From: Streptomyces canus
GTDB taxonomy: Bacteria; Actinomycetota; Actinomycetes; Streptomycetales; Streptomycetaceae
Direction of reading: 5' to 3'
NCBI RefSeq assembly: GCF_041435015.1
Contig: NZ_CP107989.1
Coordinates: forward strand, 9,982,001 to 10,046,000
Length of the DNA: 64,000 bases
The notes beneath the pieces were generated by a model. The model made no database searches. It saw nothing but the letters and a program-made list of their open reading frames with translations, and was not told the origin of the DNA. The translations under genes were made by a program, and so were the position numbers. Of the stretch, positions 7,924 to 16,007 are shown piece by piece. Positions within the stretch are counted from its first letter, which is position 1. Each line of letters begins with the position of its first letter.

Positions 7924-9324
7924 GTGACCGTCTCGAAGTCGGCCGCCGCCATCGCGGCTGCTCCGTCTGCTGTCGCGGGCGGCCGTGGCCCGCGCCGTTC
8001 CGTTCTCTTCTTCGCGTTCGCCTTCGCGGTGATCGCTGACCCCGTCTCCTCGGTGGCGTACGCGATCGAGGCAGCGTTGCGCGCCCTGCATGGCGACCTG
8101 GCGCTGCTGCTGCCCACGATGAGCCTGGTCATCGGGCTCGTCGTGGTCGTCACCGCCAACTACTGGCAGCTCGTCCGGCGCTTCCCCAAGGGCGGCGGCG
8201 CAGCGGCCGCGGCCGGGCGTGCGTTCGGTGCGCGCTGGACGTTCCTGCCCATCGGCGCGCTGGTCGTCGACTTCGTGCTGACCATCGGCATCTCGATCGC
8301 AGCCGCGACCAGCGCGGTCATCGCCCTCTTCCCAGGGCTTGCTCCGCTGCGCATCCCGATGGCGCTTCTGCTGCTGGTCGTGGTGGCGGGGCTGACCTGG
8401 TTCGGGCACGGCGGACGGCTGCTGTTCGCCTTCATGACCGTGGCCTTCGTCATCATCTCCGTGGCCGTACTGATCCTCGGCTTCACCTCGCCCCATGCCA
8501 CCGGCCACGCCGCCACCTCGGCCGACCCGGGCCGTTCGGCGATGCTCGCGGTGGTCCTGGCGTTCCCGGTCGCGATGGCGCTGGCCACCGGAATCGAGGC
8601 GCCGTCGACCGCCATCGCCCAGCTCGGCCAGCTCGACGACACCCACCGCCGCCGCTTCGGCCGCGGGACGCTCGCGCTGCTGGTCGTGATCGTCGGAGGG
8701 CTGACTCTGGCCCTGACCGCGCTGGCCGTGCAGTTGCACATCGGTATCCCCGGCACGGACTCCACCCAGATCGCCGACATCGCGCACGCAGCCGCAGGAC
8801 CCGGCTGGCTCTACAGCGCCTTCCAGCTGACCAGCTCGCTGCTCCTGCTCGCCGCGGCCAGCTCCTCCTTCCAGGCCGGCCCCGGACTGCTCAAGGCCCT
8901 GTCCGGCACACCCGAACAGCCCGGAGTGCTGCCGCCGGTCCTCGGCCGGGTCAACCGCCACCACACCCCCTACTGGTCGGTGGTCGTCTACCTCGCTGCC
9001 GCAGCACTGATCATCGTCGCCGCGGCGGGCCAGGAGCAGAAACTCGTGCTGTTCTACGCGGTCGCCGTCTTCGTCAGCTTCCTCGTCGGACTCGTCGCCA
9101 TGGCCCGTTTTGCCCTCCGCGAGGACAAAACGGCCCTGGCCTGGGTCAACGCCCTGGCCGCCGTGGCCGTCGCCTTCACCCTGGCGGTGAACCTGCTCCG
9201 GGGCTGGCCGATGCTGTCCCTGGTGGCCACCCTCCTCATCGCGGCCGGCCTGTACGCGCGGTGGACGCGGGCCGGACGCCCCACCGGCATCGAAGACCTC
9301 GAGGCACGCGCCGAGGCGGAGTGA
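7924..9324 (+). CDS. APC superfamily amino acid/cation permease
   Basis: 466 residues from the GTG at 7924, which has AAGGAAGG seven bases upstream; the open frame starts earlier (7783) but that part is not conserved-looking. About twelve hydrophobic helices follow. Helix 1 carries FAFAVIADPVSSVAYAIEA, the unwound-helix region typical of APC permeases, and a later segment reads PVAMALATGIEAPSTAIAQL, a second family hallmark. The protein is probably a proton- or sodium-coupled importer of amino acids or a related solute in the cytoplasmic membrane. The acidic C-terminal tail (LEARAEAE) is cytoplasmic. It is flanked by broken genes and has no operon partner. Substrate cannot be read from sequence. 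Confidence 0.85.
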   Translation: MTVSKSAAAIAAAPSAVAGGRGPRRSVLFFAFAFAVIADPVSSVAYAIEAALRALHGDLALLLPTMSLVIGLVVVVTANYWQLVRRFPKGGGAAAAAGRAFGARWTFLPIGALVVDFVLTIGISIAAATSAVIALFPGLAPLRIPMALLLLVVVAGLTWFGHGGRLLFAFMTVAFVIISVAVLILGFTSPHATGHAATSADPGRSAMLAVVLAFPVAMALATGIEAPSTAIAQLGQLDDTHRRRFGRGTLALLVVIVGGLTLALTALAVQLHIGIPGTDSTQIADIAHAAAGPGWLYSAFQLTSSLLLLAAASSSFQAGPGLLKALSGTPEQPGVLPPVLGRVNRHHTPYWSVVVYLAAAALIIVAAAGQEQKLVLFYAVAVFVSFLVGLVAMARFALREDKTALAWVNALAAVAVAFTLAVNLLRGWPMLSLVATLLIAAGLYARWTRAGRPTGIEDLEARAEAE

Positions 9325-9645
9325 CGGCGTGATGCGTACGGCACGGCGGCCTGAGCGGTAGTCGTGCCCTGCGACACCGGCTGACCACTCCCCGTGCGCA
9401 TCAGACGGCCGAGACCGCGAGCGTCAGCACAAGCCCTCCATGTGACCTCGGACCGGTTCGCGGAAGCACCTGCGGTCTGACCACGGGCGGGGAGTCACAA
9501 CCGGGGGCCGAAGGTGGTGATGAGTCGTCAATCGGTCTCTGTCAGCGATTGCGGGGAGCCGTCACGGTCGGTGAGTGTGGTGCTCAATTCCCGCGTCTGC
9601 GCCGGGGCGCGCCGTACCGGATATCGCCAGATGTGACGCTCCCTC
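9325..9645. other. Intergenic stretch, nothing recognised
   Basis: Roughly 320 bases between the permease and the broken DUF402 gene. No gene, clear hairpin terminator or repeat was seen. Confidence 0.4.
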
Positions 9646-10170
9646 ATGGAGGCCCTGGTGGCAGCCTGTCCGCCGGGAGCCGAGACCCGCTGGCCGGCCC
9701 TGTATGTCAAGGGCCGTGCGGACGGTGACCGTACAGTGCGCACCGAGGCGTTCGGTGCGAGGGCGAGGGGAGTGTGGGAGCTGCCCGGCGCCGTGTGGCA
9801 GGAGACCGAGCTGCTGCTGTGGAAACCGCCCGCGGCGTGGTACACCGTCAACGCCTTCTACGCCATTGGCGGGCTGCGGACTGGTACGTGAACTTCCAGC
9901 ACCCCACCGTTCGGTACGCGATGGGTTCGACACCTTCGACCTCACCGTGGACCTGGTCGTCGCCCCCGATCTGACCAGCTGGCAGTGGAAGGACGAAGAC
10001 GAGTACGCGCACGTGCGTCGGCTCGGCATCGTCACGATCCCAAGCACCGGGCCGGGGACGCTGCCCGTGACCAGGCCCTCGCGATGCTCGCGGAACGCTC
10101 CGGCCCGTTCGGCGACGCCGACTCCTGGTCGGCCTGGCGGTGGAACACCACCTGGCCCGCACTCGAGCCT
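9646..10170 (+). pseudogene. DUF402-family protein, multiply frameshifted
   Basis: Three plus frames must be joined to recover the protein. The first (from ATG 9646) gives ETELLLWKPPAAWYTVNAFY. The next gives WYVNFQHPTVRYAMGF. A third gives FDLTVDLVVAPDLTSWQWKD and EDEYAHVRRLGIVT, and the second frame resumes with ARDQALAMLAERSGPFGDAD and WSAWRW. This order matches the DUF402 nucleotide-phosphatase-like fold (WYxVNAFW ... GWYVNFQHP ... LDLVVAPD ... WKDEDEY). At least three frameshifts, near 9880, 9930 and 10040, make it a pseudogene, provided the assembly is correct here. The C-terminus runs into the end of the beta-lactamase gene on the other strand. Confidence 0.7.
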
Positions 10171-10250
10171 TCCGCGCCCCGTGGCGGCCGGACAGAGTTG
10201 CACGGACGGGCGGCTGAAACGTTGGCTGGAGGGTTTCCTCCAGCTGCCGG

Positions 10251-11228
10251 TCACAACCTGCCGAGGGCCTTGGCCAGCGCGTTCGCGGTGGAAGCGATCA
10301 CCTTGTCATCGTGCGGGGTGTTGTTGAGGTTGCGGTTGGTGAACACCGACAAGACGATCGGCGCGTTCGATCGGGGTGTCCAGACGATGGCCAGGTCATT
10401 GGCGGTGCCGTAGTTTCTCGCGCCGCCGGTGCCGGTCTTGTCGCCGACCGTCCAGTCCTTGGGGAGTCCCGCACGGATCCGGTTGGCGCCGGTGAAGCTG
10501 GCCTTCAGCCAGGCGACCAGTCGCGCTCGGTCACGGGGATGGAGGGTCTTACCTGTGGTGAGCTCGGTGAAGGTCCGTGCGGCCGCTGCGGGGGTGGTGG
10601 TGTCGCGCTTTTCGCCGGGCTTCCACTCGGTCAGCCACGGTTCCGGTCGGTCCAGGCGGCTCGTCCCATCACCGGCCGCGCGGAAGAACTCGGTCAGCCC
10701 GCGCGGCCCGCTGATCTGCTTCAGCAGTGTGTTGCCCGCGAAGCCGTCGGATTTGGTGATCCCGGCGCGGCACAGCTGTGCAGGTGTCATGCCGGTGTCG
10801 GTGTATTCAGTCGTTTCTGGGGAGTTCGCGGTCAGCTCGGCCATCTCGGCAGGCTTCCAGCGAACCACCTTGTCCATCAGCCCGGGGTCGCTGGTGCGCG
10901 CTTTGTGCAGCACTGCCGCGCACGCGAACACCTTGAACATGGAGTTGAACGGGAAGCGCTCATCGGCCCGGTAGCCAACCGTTCTACCCGTCCCAAGGTC
11001 CATGCCCACCGCACCGATACGCCCGTCGTAGGACTTCTCAAGTTCCTGCAACGTCTTGCTCAGGGCGGAGCCGGAGGGGGCACTGCTCCCCGGCCGGGCG
11101 GCGACGTTGGAGGCGCTCGTCTCGCCGGTGACGGCACCAGCAACATAGACGAGGCCGCCCAGTAGCGCAGAAGTTAATGCCGCGGGCCCTAGAACTAATC
11201 GCAGCCGGATATGTGATGTCATGCCCAA
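10251..11228 (-). CDS. Class A beta-lactamase
   Basis: 325 residues; a hydrophobic N-terminal segment (LVLGPAALTSALLGGLVYVA) is a signal peptide or anchor, so the enzyme acts outside the membrane. The active-site SxxK is SMFK in the context RFPFNSMFKVFACAAVL. The omega loop is RLDRPEPWLTE with the general-base Glu present but the usual following Asn (ELN) replaced by Thr (WLT). The SDN motif reads SDG, and KTG is present as DKTGTGG. Family activity is hydrolysis of penicillins and sometimes cephalosporins. The two loop changes may alter rate or spectrum. Translation can start at either of two close ATGs (11228 or 11222). The gene stands alone, with an 11-bp triple repeat about 75-105 bp upstream. 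Confidence 0.9.
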   Translation of the reverse strand: MGMTSHIRLRLVLGPAALTSALLGGLVYVAGAVTGETSASNVAARPGSSAPSGSALSKTLQELEKSYDGRIGAVGMDLGTGRTVGYRADERFPFNSMFKVFACAAVLHKARTSDPGLMDKVVRWKPAEMAELTANSPETTEYTDTGMTPAQLCRAGITKSDGFAGNTLLKQISGPRGLTEFFRAAGDGTSRLDRPEPWLTEWKPGEKRDTTTPAAAARTFTELTTGKTLHPRDRARLVAWLKASFTGANRIRAGLPKDWTVGDKTGTGGARNYGTANDLAIVWTPRSNAPIVLSVFTNRNLNNTPHDDKVIASTANALAKALGRL

Positions 11229-11300
11229 GAGAAGATCAGAAGCTTCTGATCGTCGCCACGCCCATTCTCGCAGTTGGCCTGATCCAGCACTTCGGCTGCC

Positions 11301-11333
11301 CGCCGATTCTCCGCCGATTCTCCGCCGATTCTC
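11301..11333. repeat. Three perfect tandem copies of an 11-bp unit
   Basis: The unit cgccgattctc occurs three times end to end at 11301-11311, 11312-11322 and 11323-11333. It lies 73-105 bp upstream of the beta-lactamase start on the opposite strand. An 11-bp period places each copy on the same helix face, so it could be an operator, or simply slippage in non-coding DNA. Confidence 0.8.
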
Positions 11334-11419
11334 CGTCGGTACGCAGCTCGGTGTGCCCTCGGGGACGGTCGTCTCCGGGCTCGCCCGGCTGCCGGGCAGC
11401 AGGCAGCCCGTCCTGCTGT

Positions 11420-11617
11420 CGAATGCTGACGTACGCGAAGATCAAAGCGGTGGCCGTGCCCGAGGACACCCGTCGACGCGGGATCGGGGCGGCCGTGCTC
11501 GCGCGGTGCGCGCAGGTGTACTGGTAGCTGGACTGCACACTGCTGTTCGGCGAGTTCGACTCTGAGCGAGACCTGGGGCCGTACTGGGGAACAGACGAAA
11601 TGCGATGCTCCGGGTGA
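11420..11617 (+). pseudogene. GNAT-type N-acetyltransferase remnant
   Basis: The plus frame reads YAKIKAVAVPEDTRRRGIGA and then AVLARCAQVYW, the acetyl-CoA-binding motif A (VxPxxRRxGIGxxLL) of GNAT acetyltransferases. An in-frame TAG follows, then LDCTLLFGEFDSERDLGPYW and a second stop. The N-terminal strands of the fold are not present upstream. The gene is truncated and interrupted, so it is non-functional. Confidence 0.65.
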
Positions 11618-11708
11618 CGGAATGCGTGGGGCTCAAGGTCAGTCGGCTGAGCGGTGGCCACATATCCGTCCACTCTCGCGGGACTCACCGTCATGCATCG
11701 GCGCCCCG

Positions 11709-12542
11709 CTAGCCGAGCTTTCGCAGCACCTCGGCGATGTTGGATCGGTACGTCCGCAGGGCCTGCAGTCCGGCGGCGTAGCGGTCGCGGTGCCGTGTGA
11801 TGTCCACGGCCTGCTTCCGCGCCCGTGCAGCGTGCCAGAGTTCGGCCGTATGGTGGCGGCGTTTGCAGGTGACGTCCGCGGCGGCGGTGCCCCGCTCCCG
11901 CTGCGTATGGCGGGTGTTGCCGTCACTGCCCCGCTGCCAGGCGGTGTCCGTGTACGCCGCGACGGGGTCGGGATAGCGGGTGAATCCTTGTTGTGCCACA
12001 CAGCGGGACCACACCTCCCATGCCGCACGGAGGCGGGGGTCGCGCTTGACCGCCTTGTCGACCTCGATCGCCCGTGTACTTGCGTAGAGCCAGTCTCGCT
12101 TGAGGTCGATGCCGCGCATCAGCCGCCGGTTCGTCTCGGCGTTGCAGGCGGGGAAGTCCGCATACTCGGCGTTGGTCATCCGGCGGCCCTTCGGCCGGAA
12201 AGCCCGGGACCTTGCCGGGTCCCAGCCGTAACCCCAGCGGCGGGCGGTGGCGAGATCCAGGGCGCCGTAGTCGGTGCTGACCGCGGTGGCGACGAAGGGG
12301 TCGCTGGGGTAGCGGGGGTCGAGCGGGAAGTCCGGGTGGCCATGCTCCGCCATGCACTGCCGGACCAGTAACGCCGAGGCCCGCTGCGATCGCTGGTAGT
12401 CCTGCGGCGTGAAGTCGTAGCGGTCGGCCGGGAGGGGGCCGAGGTCCGACGCCGCACGGATGACCGCCAGGCGTCCTGGACCGGAGACACAGATCGCTGC
12501 CAGCACCGCCACGACACCCAGTCGCCAACCCCGCATCGTCAT
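11709..12542 (-). CDS. Secreted or membrane-anchored protein of unknown function
   Basis: 277 residues from an ATG at 12542 (a second ATG lies two codons later; no strong ribosome binding site for either). A signal-like segment (LGVVAVLAAICVSGPGRLAV) is followed by a hydrophilic, Arg/Trp/Tyr-rich region containing YDFTPQDYQRSQRASALLV and RQCMAEHGHPDFPLDP. Four spaced cysteines (RQCMAE, FPACNA, SRCVAQ, VTCKRR) could form disulfides outside the cell. This architecture is common in Streptomyces secreted proteins annotated as hypothetical. No catalytic motif is recognised. It is monocistronic and convergent with the GNAT remnant. Confidence 0.6.
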   Translation of the reverse strand: MTMRGWRLGVVAVLAAICVSGPGRLAVIRAASDLGPLPADRYDFTPQDYQRSQRASALLVRQCMAEHGHPDFPLDPRYPSDPFVATAVSTDYGALDLATARRWGYGWDPARSRAFRPKGRRMTNAEYADFPACNAETNRRLMRGIDLKRDWLYASTRAIEVDKAVKRDPRLRAAWEVWSRCVAQQGFTRYPDPVAAYTDTAWQRGSDGNTRHTQRERGTAAADVTCKRRHHTAELWHAARARKQAVDITRHRDRYAAGLQALRTYRSNIAEVLRKLG

Positions 12543-12714
12543 GCGCAGGGATGCTAGCGAACAGCTGCCGGCCATGGCCCCCAGCAACTCATCCACACAC
12601 GCCAAGACTGGGCTAGCGACGAGATGCAGCGATGCCCAGTGAAAAGGGTCTGCTGCACGATCGGGTGACATCTGAACTGGCTTGCCCTGTGGGGGCGGGT
12701 GGGAAGGATTCGCT

Positions 12715-12867
12715 GTGCCCAAGCCTTATCCGGAAGCGTTCCGCGAGGATGTCGTACGGGTCGCGAGGAACCGCGGCCCGGGTGTGACGGTCGAGCAGGT
12801 GGCCGCCGACTTCGGGGTGCACGAACACGACCACCGAGCCAGCCGCACCGAGGAGTTGGCTGCATAG
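12715..12867 (+). pseudogene. IS3-family OrfA stub
   Basis: From a GTG at 12715 the frame encodes VPKPYPEAFREDVVRVARNR and then GPGVTVEQVAADFGVHEH, the helix-turn-helix start of IS3-family OrfA transposases (usual continuation HPMTLWKWLRRA). It diverges at once (DHRASRTEELAA) and stops after 50 codons. OrfB is absent, so the element is dead. Confidence 0.7.
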
Positions 12868-13195
12868 GAAGGTCTCCCTGGTCGGAGGGGATTGACAGGC
12901 GGACGTGGAAATGACTATCGAGTCCCCCCAAGGCAAAGACGACGGAGGGGGAGTGCGGCTCATCGTGGGGGCCGGTGTATGTCCTCAGCGCCGCGTACTC
13001 CACTGCCAAGGACCCCAACCTCCTGCGCGCCCGCCTGCACGGCTTCCTCGGCTCGGGGCGCCAATAGTGCGCGCATGGGGGACCCAGGCGCCGCGGCCCA
13101 CGACGCGTCGGACGGCGGCTGCGGTGCGTTCCTTCGAGGTCCGTGCACCTTCGAGTACCAGCACGCGTGCGGAGCTGCGCGCACCGCTATTATAT
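12868..13195. other. Intergenic stretch with a possible gene fragment
   Basis: The plus frame 12975-13067 reads YVLSAAYSTAKDPNLLRARL and HGFLGSGRQ before a TAG, which looks like a genuine protein C-terminus. A preceding frame beginning VEMTIESPQGKDDGGG at 12905 is offset by one base. The pair may be a frameshifted small gene; no family is recognised. Confidence 0.3.
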
Positions 13196-13217
13196 ACTAT
13201 AACTATAACTAGATAGT
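13196..13217. promoter_or_regulatory. AT-rich repeat block upstream of the SnoaL-like gene
   Basis: In otherwise GC-rich DNA, bases 13187-13217 are strongly AT-rich. Three 6-bp direct repeats run in tandem: ACTATA at 13196, ACTATA at 13202 and ACTAGA at 13208. The outer arms ACTAT (13196-13200) and ATAGT (13213-13217) are inverted. The block ends about 18 bases before the ATG at 13236, so it probably combines a promoter -10 region and an operator. The likely regulator, for example a MarR/HxlR-type protein, is not adjacent. Confidence 0.5.
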
Positions 13218-13235
13218 CAAACTACGGAGGTTGTC

Positions 13236-13411
13236 ATGAAGGTCCAAGGGCACATCTCCTCCCGCGCCGGCGGGAGACTCCGCCGGACCAGGCTCACCGT
13301 CCCCGCGGTGATCGCGGCTCTGGCCCTGACCGTGCCGACCGCAGCGGCGGATACGTCACGGGCACCAGGACCCGGCGGGGCGGTGGCCGCGGACCACGCG
13401 ACGGCCGCTAA
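13236..13411 (+). pseudogene. 5' part of secreted SnoaL-like/ester cyclase gene, split by two IS elements
   Basis: The ATG at 13236 has ACGGAGG upstream. The frame encodes a signal peptide (basic RRTRLTV, hydrophobic PAVIAALALTVPTAAA) and the start of the mature protein up to ADHATAA at the CTAA target (13408-13411). Beyond it the frame enters the IS5-type element and stops. Removing both elements and one CTAA joins this codon for codon to 16008-16426, restoring one continuous gene of about 198 codons. The product would be an exported SnoaL-fold protein of the ester-cyclase type. Confidence 0.75.
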
Positions 13412-13445
13412 CAGGTCATCTCATTTGGCCGAGTAGGCTGCTGCC

Positions 13446-14272
13446 GTGGCGGGGATCGTTGAGCGGCTGGTGCCGGATGAACTGTGGGAGCTGTTCCAGC
13501 GGGTGGTACCGGAGGCGCCGTCGCGGCCACAGGGTGGCGGCCGGCGTCGCCACGGCGACCGCGAGGTTCTGGCCGCGATCGTGTTCGTGGCGACCTCGGG
13601 CTGTACGTGGCAGCAGTTGCCTGCGGCGTCGTTCGGGCCGTCCGGTGCGACGGCCCACCGCCGGTTCGCCGAGTGGACGAAGGCCCGGGTGTGGGCCAAG
13701 CTCCACCGCCTGGTCCTCGACGAACTCGGTGCCCGCGGCGACCTGGACTGGTCCCGGTGCGCGATCGACTCGGTGAATATGCGGGCCCTCAAAAGGGGGA
13801 CCTGACAGGTCCGAATCCTGTCGACCGGGGCAAGTGCGGCTCGAAGATCCATCTGATCACCGAGCGGACCGGTCTGCCCCTGTCCGTCGGCATCTCCGGC
13901 GCCAACGTCCACGACAGCCAGGCCCTGATCCCGCTCGTGAAGGGCATCCCCCCGATCCGGTCCCGCCCAGGACCCCGCCGGCGCAAGCCCGGCAAGCTCC
14001 ACGCCGACAAGGGCTACGACTACCGCCACCTGCGGCGATGGCTGTCACAGCGAGGCATCCAGCACCGCATCGCCCGCAAGGGCGTCGAGATCTCACAGCG
14101 CCTGGGCCGACACCGCTGGACGATAGAACGGACCATGGCCTGGCTTGCCGGCTGCCGCCGACTCCACCGCTGCTACGAACGCAAGGCCGAGCACTTCCTC
14201 GCCTTCACCAGCCTCGCCTGCACCCTCATCTGCTACCGCCGACTCAAGACAACTCCGATAGCTGCGCCATGA
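13446..14272 (+). CDS. IS5-family transposase made by a -1 frameshift
   Basis: Two overlapping frames together encode one DDE transposase of about 275 residues. The first frame starts at GTG 13446, includes LVPDELWELFQRVVPEAP and TSGCTWQQLPAASFGPSG, ends with the first catalytic Asp (CAIDSVNM), and stops at a TGA at 13803. The second frame continues with GKCGSKIHLITERTGLPLSV, the second Asp (HADKGYDYRHLRRWL) and the Glu (WTIERTMAWL). At the join the sequence is AAAAGGGGGA (13793-13802), a slippery run where moving back one base fuses the frames without loss. This is the usual expression mode of the IS427 group. The stop overlaps the next ATG as ATGA. Confidence 0.8.
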
Positions 14273-14586
14273 TGGCCCGCGTGAGCAAAGAAACAGCGTT
14301 TGAGGCCGTCTCGCGCCTGTACCAAGAGTTCATGACACTGCCCTTTCCTCCCAGATTGGCTGGCGCGGACCGGGCTGGCTTCGACCTGGTGATGCTGGAC
14401 TCGGACACCGCAGCCTGGGTCTTCATCTGGATCAAGAACGGCGGCGAGCTCGAAGAGCAAGGTCGAAGCGGCCTGCTTCGCTGCATCGCCCGCCTGGACC
14501 GGGTCATACCTGTACTCAGCGAAGCGGACGACCCTGAGTACTGGCACCGACTGCACGAGATGGCTCGGCTTCTCGCGGATTCGTAG
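14269..14586 (+). CDS. Passenger protein carried by the IS5-type element, unknown function
   Basis: 105 residues beginning MMARVSKETAFEAVSRLYQE, with hydrophobic and acidic stretches FDLVMLDSDTAAWVFIWIKN and IARLDRVIPVLSEADDP. No signal peptide or membrane helix. Its ATG overlaps the transposase stop (ATGA), and its stop lies only 3 bp before the inverted repeat, so it travels with the element and should be translationally coupled to the transposase. The size and acidic, two-segment make-up resemble small immunity or antitoxin-like proteins, but no family is recognised. Passenger genes are unusual in simple IS5 elements. Confidence 0.6.
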   Translation: MMARVSKETAFEAVSRLYQEFMTLPFPPRLAGADRAGFDLVMLDSDTAAWVFIWIKNGGELEEQGRSGLLRCIARLDRVIPVLSEADDPEYWHRLHEMARLLADS

Positions 14587-14609
14587 CCCCCAAATGAGAT
14601 GACCTCTAA

Positions 14610-16007
14610 TACTGCAACGGTGCTTGTTCTGAGTGCTGGGCAGTTCAGGGGCTGTGTCCGCGTCGTTTGTAGTGGCTGATGCGGGCTTGGTGCTGGCGTC
14701 GTCGTCGCCAGGTTGACCAGTGCAGGATGTGGTCGGCCGGGGTGGGACGACGGTCGGTGAGGCGGGTGATCAGACGTCTGATCTCGGCGAGGCTGAGATG
14801 GATGAGCTGGGAGGATCCGTTTCTGCTTTGTCGGTGTCCAGCTGTCGGGCTCGCAGGACGGTCAGGCAGGCGTGGGTGGCCATGGCCAGGGTCATGTGAC
14901 GGTGCCAGCCGGGGTAGCGGCGGACCTGGTAGTCGTCCAGGCCGCACTCCTGCTTGGCGGTCTGGAAGCATTCCTCGACGGCCCAGCGGCTGCCCGCGAT
15001 GCGGATCAGCTCGTCCAGGGTGGTGTCGGCGGGACAGTAGGCGATGTAGTAGGAGATCTCCTCGGGCCTGCTCACGCTGCGGCGGGCGAGGACCCAGTGC
15101 CGGCGGTCCTCGCGGTGCCAGGGCCTCACTTCGACGCGGGCCCAGTCGTAGATCCGCCGGCCATGGGCTCCCTCGCCGCAGGAACGGCGTTTCCATTTCT
15201 GCCGGGGCAGGCCGGGGAACAGGCCGTGGACGGGGTGGTCGATGGACCAGCGGGTGACGACGGTGTCGTGCCGGGTGGTGGCCATGACGTGGAAGACGTC
15301 CGCCTGCTCGAGCTCGAAGCGCCAGCCCTTGCTGTAGCCGTAGGCGGCGTCCGCCGTCACCCATCCGAAAGGGATCCGGTCGGTGATGGCCCGGCGGACC
15401 ATCGCCTTGGCCATGGCCACCTTCGTCTCGAAGGCGACGTGGTCGTCGATGCCGGCCCGCCGGCAGCGGTCCCGGTCGTCCGTCCAGGACGTGGGCAGAT
15501 ACAGACGGCGGTCTATCAACGTGCGTCCGCGGCCGGTGGCGTAGGCGAGGAACACACCGATCTGGCTGTTCTCGGTGCGGCCGGCGGTTCCGGAGTACTG
15601 CCTTTGCACACCGGCCGAGCGGATGCCCTTCTTGAGAAAGCCGGTGTCGTCGACGATCAGGACGGCATCCCGGTCTCCGAGGTGTTCCACGACGTAGTCG
15701 CGTACGTCGTTCAGGACCTCGTCGGCGTCCCACTCGATCCGGTTCAGCAGTCGGTGGATGCGATCGGGACCGGCGTGTCCGGCCTCCTCCGCCAGCGTCC
15801 AGCCGTTCTTGCGCTGCAGCGGAGCGACCAGGCCCCGCATGTAAGCCAGCGCCGACTGACGTGGCTCCTCCCGGTTGAACCTGTGCACGAACCGCTCATG
15901 CAGAGCGTCCAGTTCACCCGCCCACAGCCTGACATCAGCAAGGTCCCCACCCATAACCACACCAACGACCGAATTGGCCAGCAGTCACGGCAAAGACCGT
16001 TGCAGTA
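14610..16007 (-). mobile_element. IS701-family element, complete ends
   Basis: The 1398-bp element is bounded by imperfect inverted repeats of about 37 bp that begin TACTGCAACGGT on both sides (14610 rightward, 16007 leftward). The 4-bp target duplication is CTAA (14606-14609 and 16008-16011), matching the YTAR preference of IS701. It lies directly next to the IS5-type element; together they share three CTAA copies, showing that the second insertion used the target duplication made by the first. The transposase gene has a frameshift near its 3' end. Confidence 0.85.
14645..15960 (-). pseudogene. IS701-family transposase with a C-terminal frameshift
   Basis: The main frame (15960 to 14770, 396 codons) begins MVMGGDLADVRLWAGEL and contains the catalytic residues in DAVLIVDDTGFLKKG, WVTADAAYGYSKG and SRWAVEECFQTAKQE. 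Near 14800-14820 it shifts to SSSISASPRSDV and stops. The neighbouring frame continues with IHLSLAEIRRLITRLTDRR and PTPADHILHWSTWRRRRQ to a stop at 14645, the expected family C-terminus. One base change therefore removes about 50 C-terminal residues. The DDE core is complete, so residual activity is possible; programmed frameshifting is not usual for this family. Confidence 0.75.

Larger units (their letters stand above)
13413..14605 (+). mobile_element. IS5-family element (IS427-like), complete
   Basis: The 1193-bp element is bounded by perfect 16-bp inverted repeats, AGGTCATCTCATTTGG at 13413-13428 and its complement at 14590-14605. CTAA lies just outside each end (13408-13411, one base from the left end; 14606-14609). 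It carries a two-frame transposase and a third, coupled open reading frame of 105 codons before the right repeat. All parts look intact, so it may still be mobile. A different element (IS701 type) starts immediately after the right CTAA. Confidence 0.85.
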
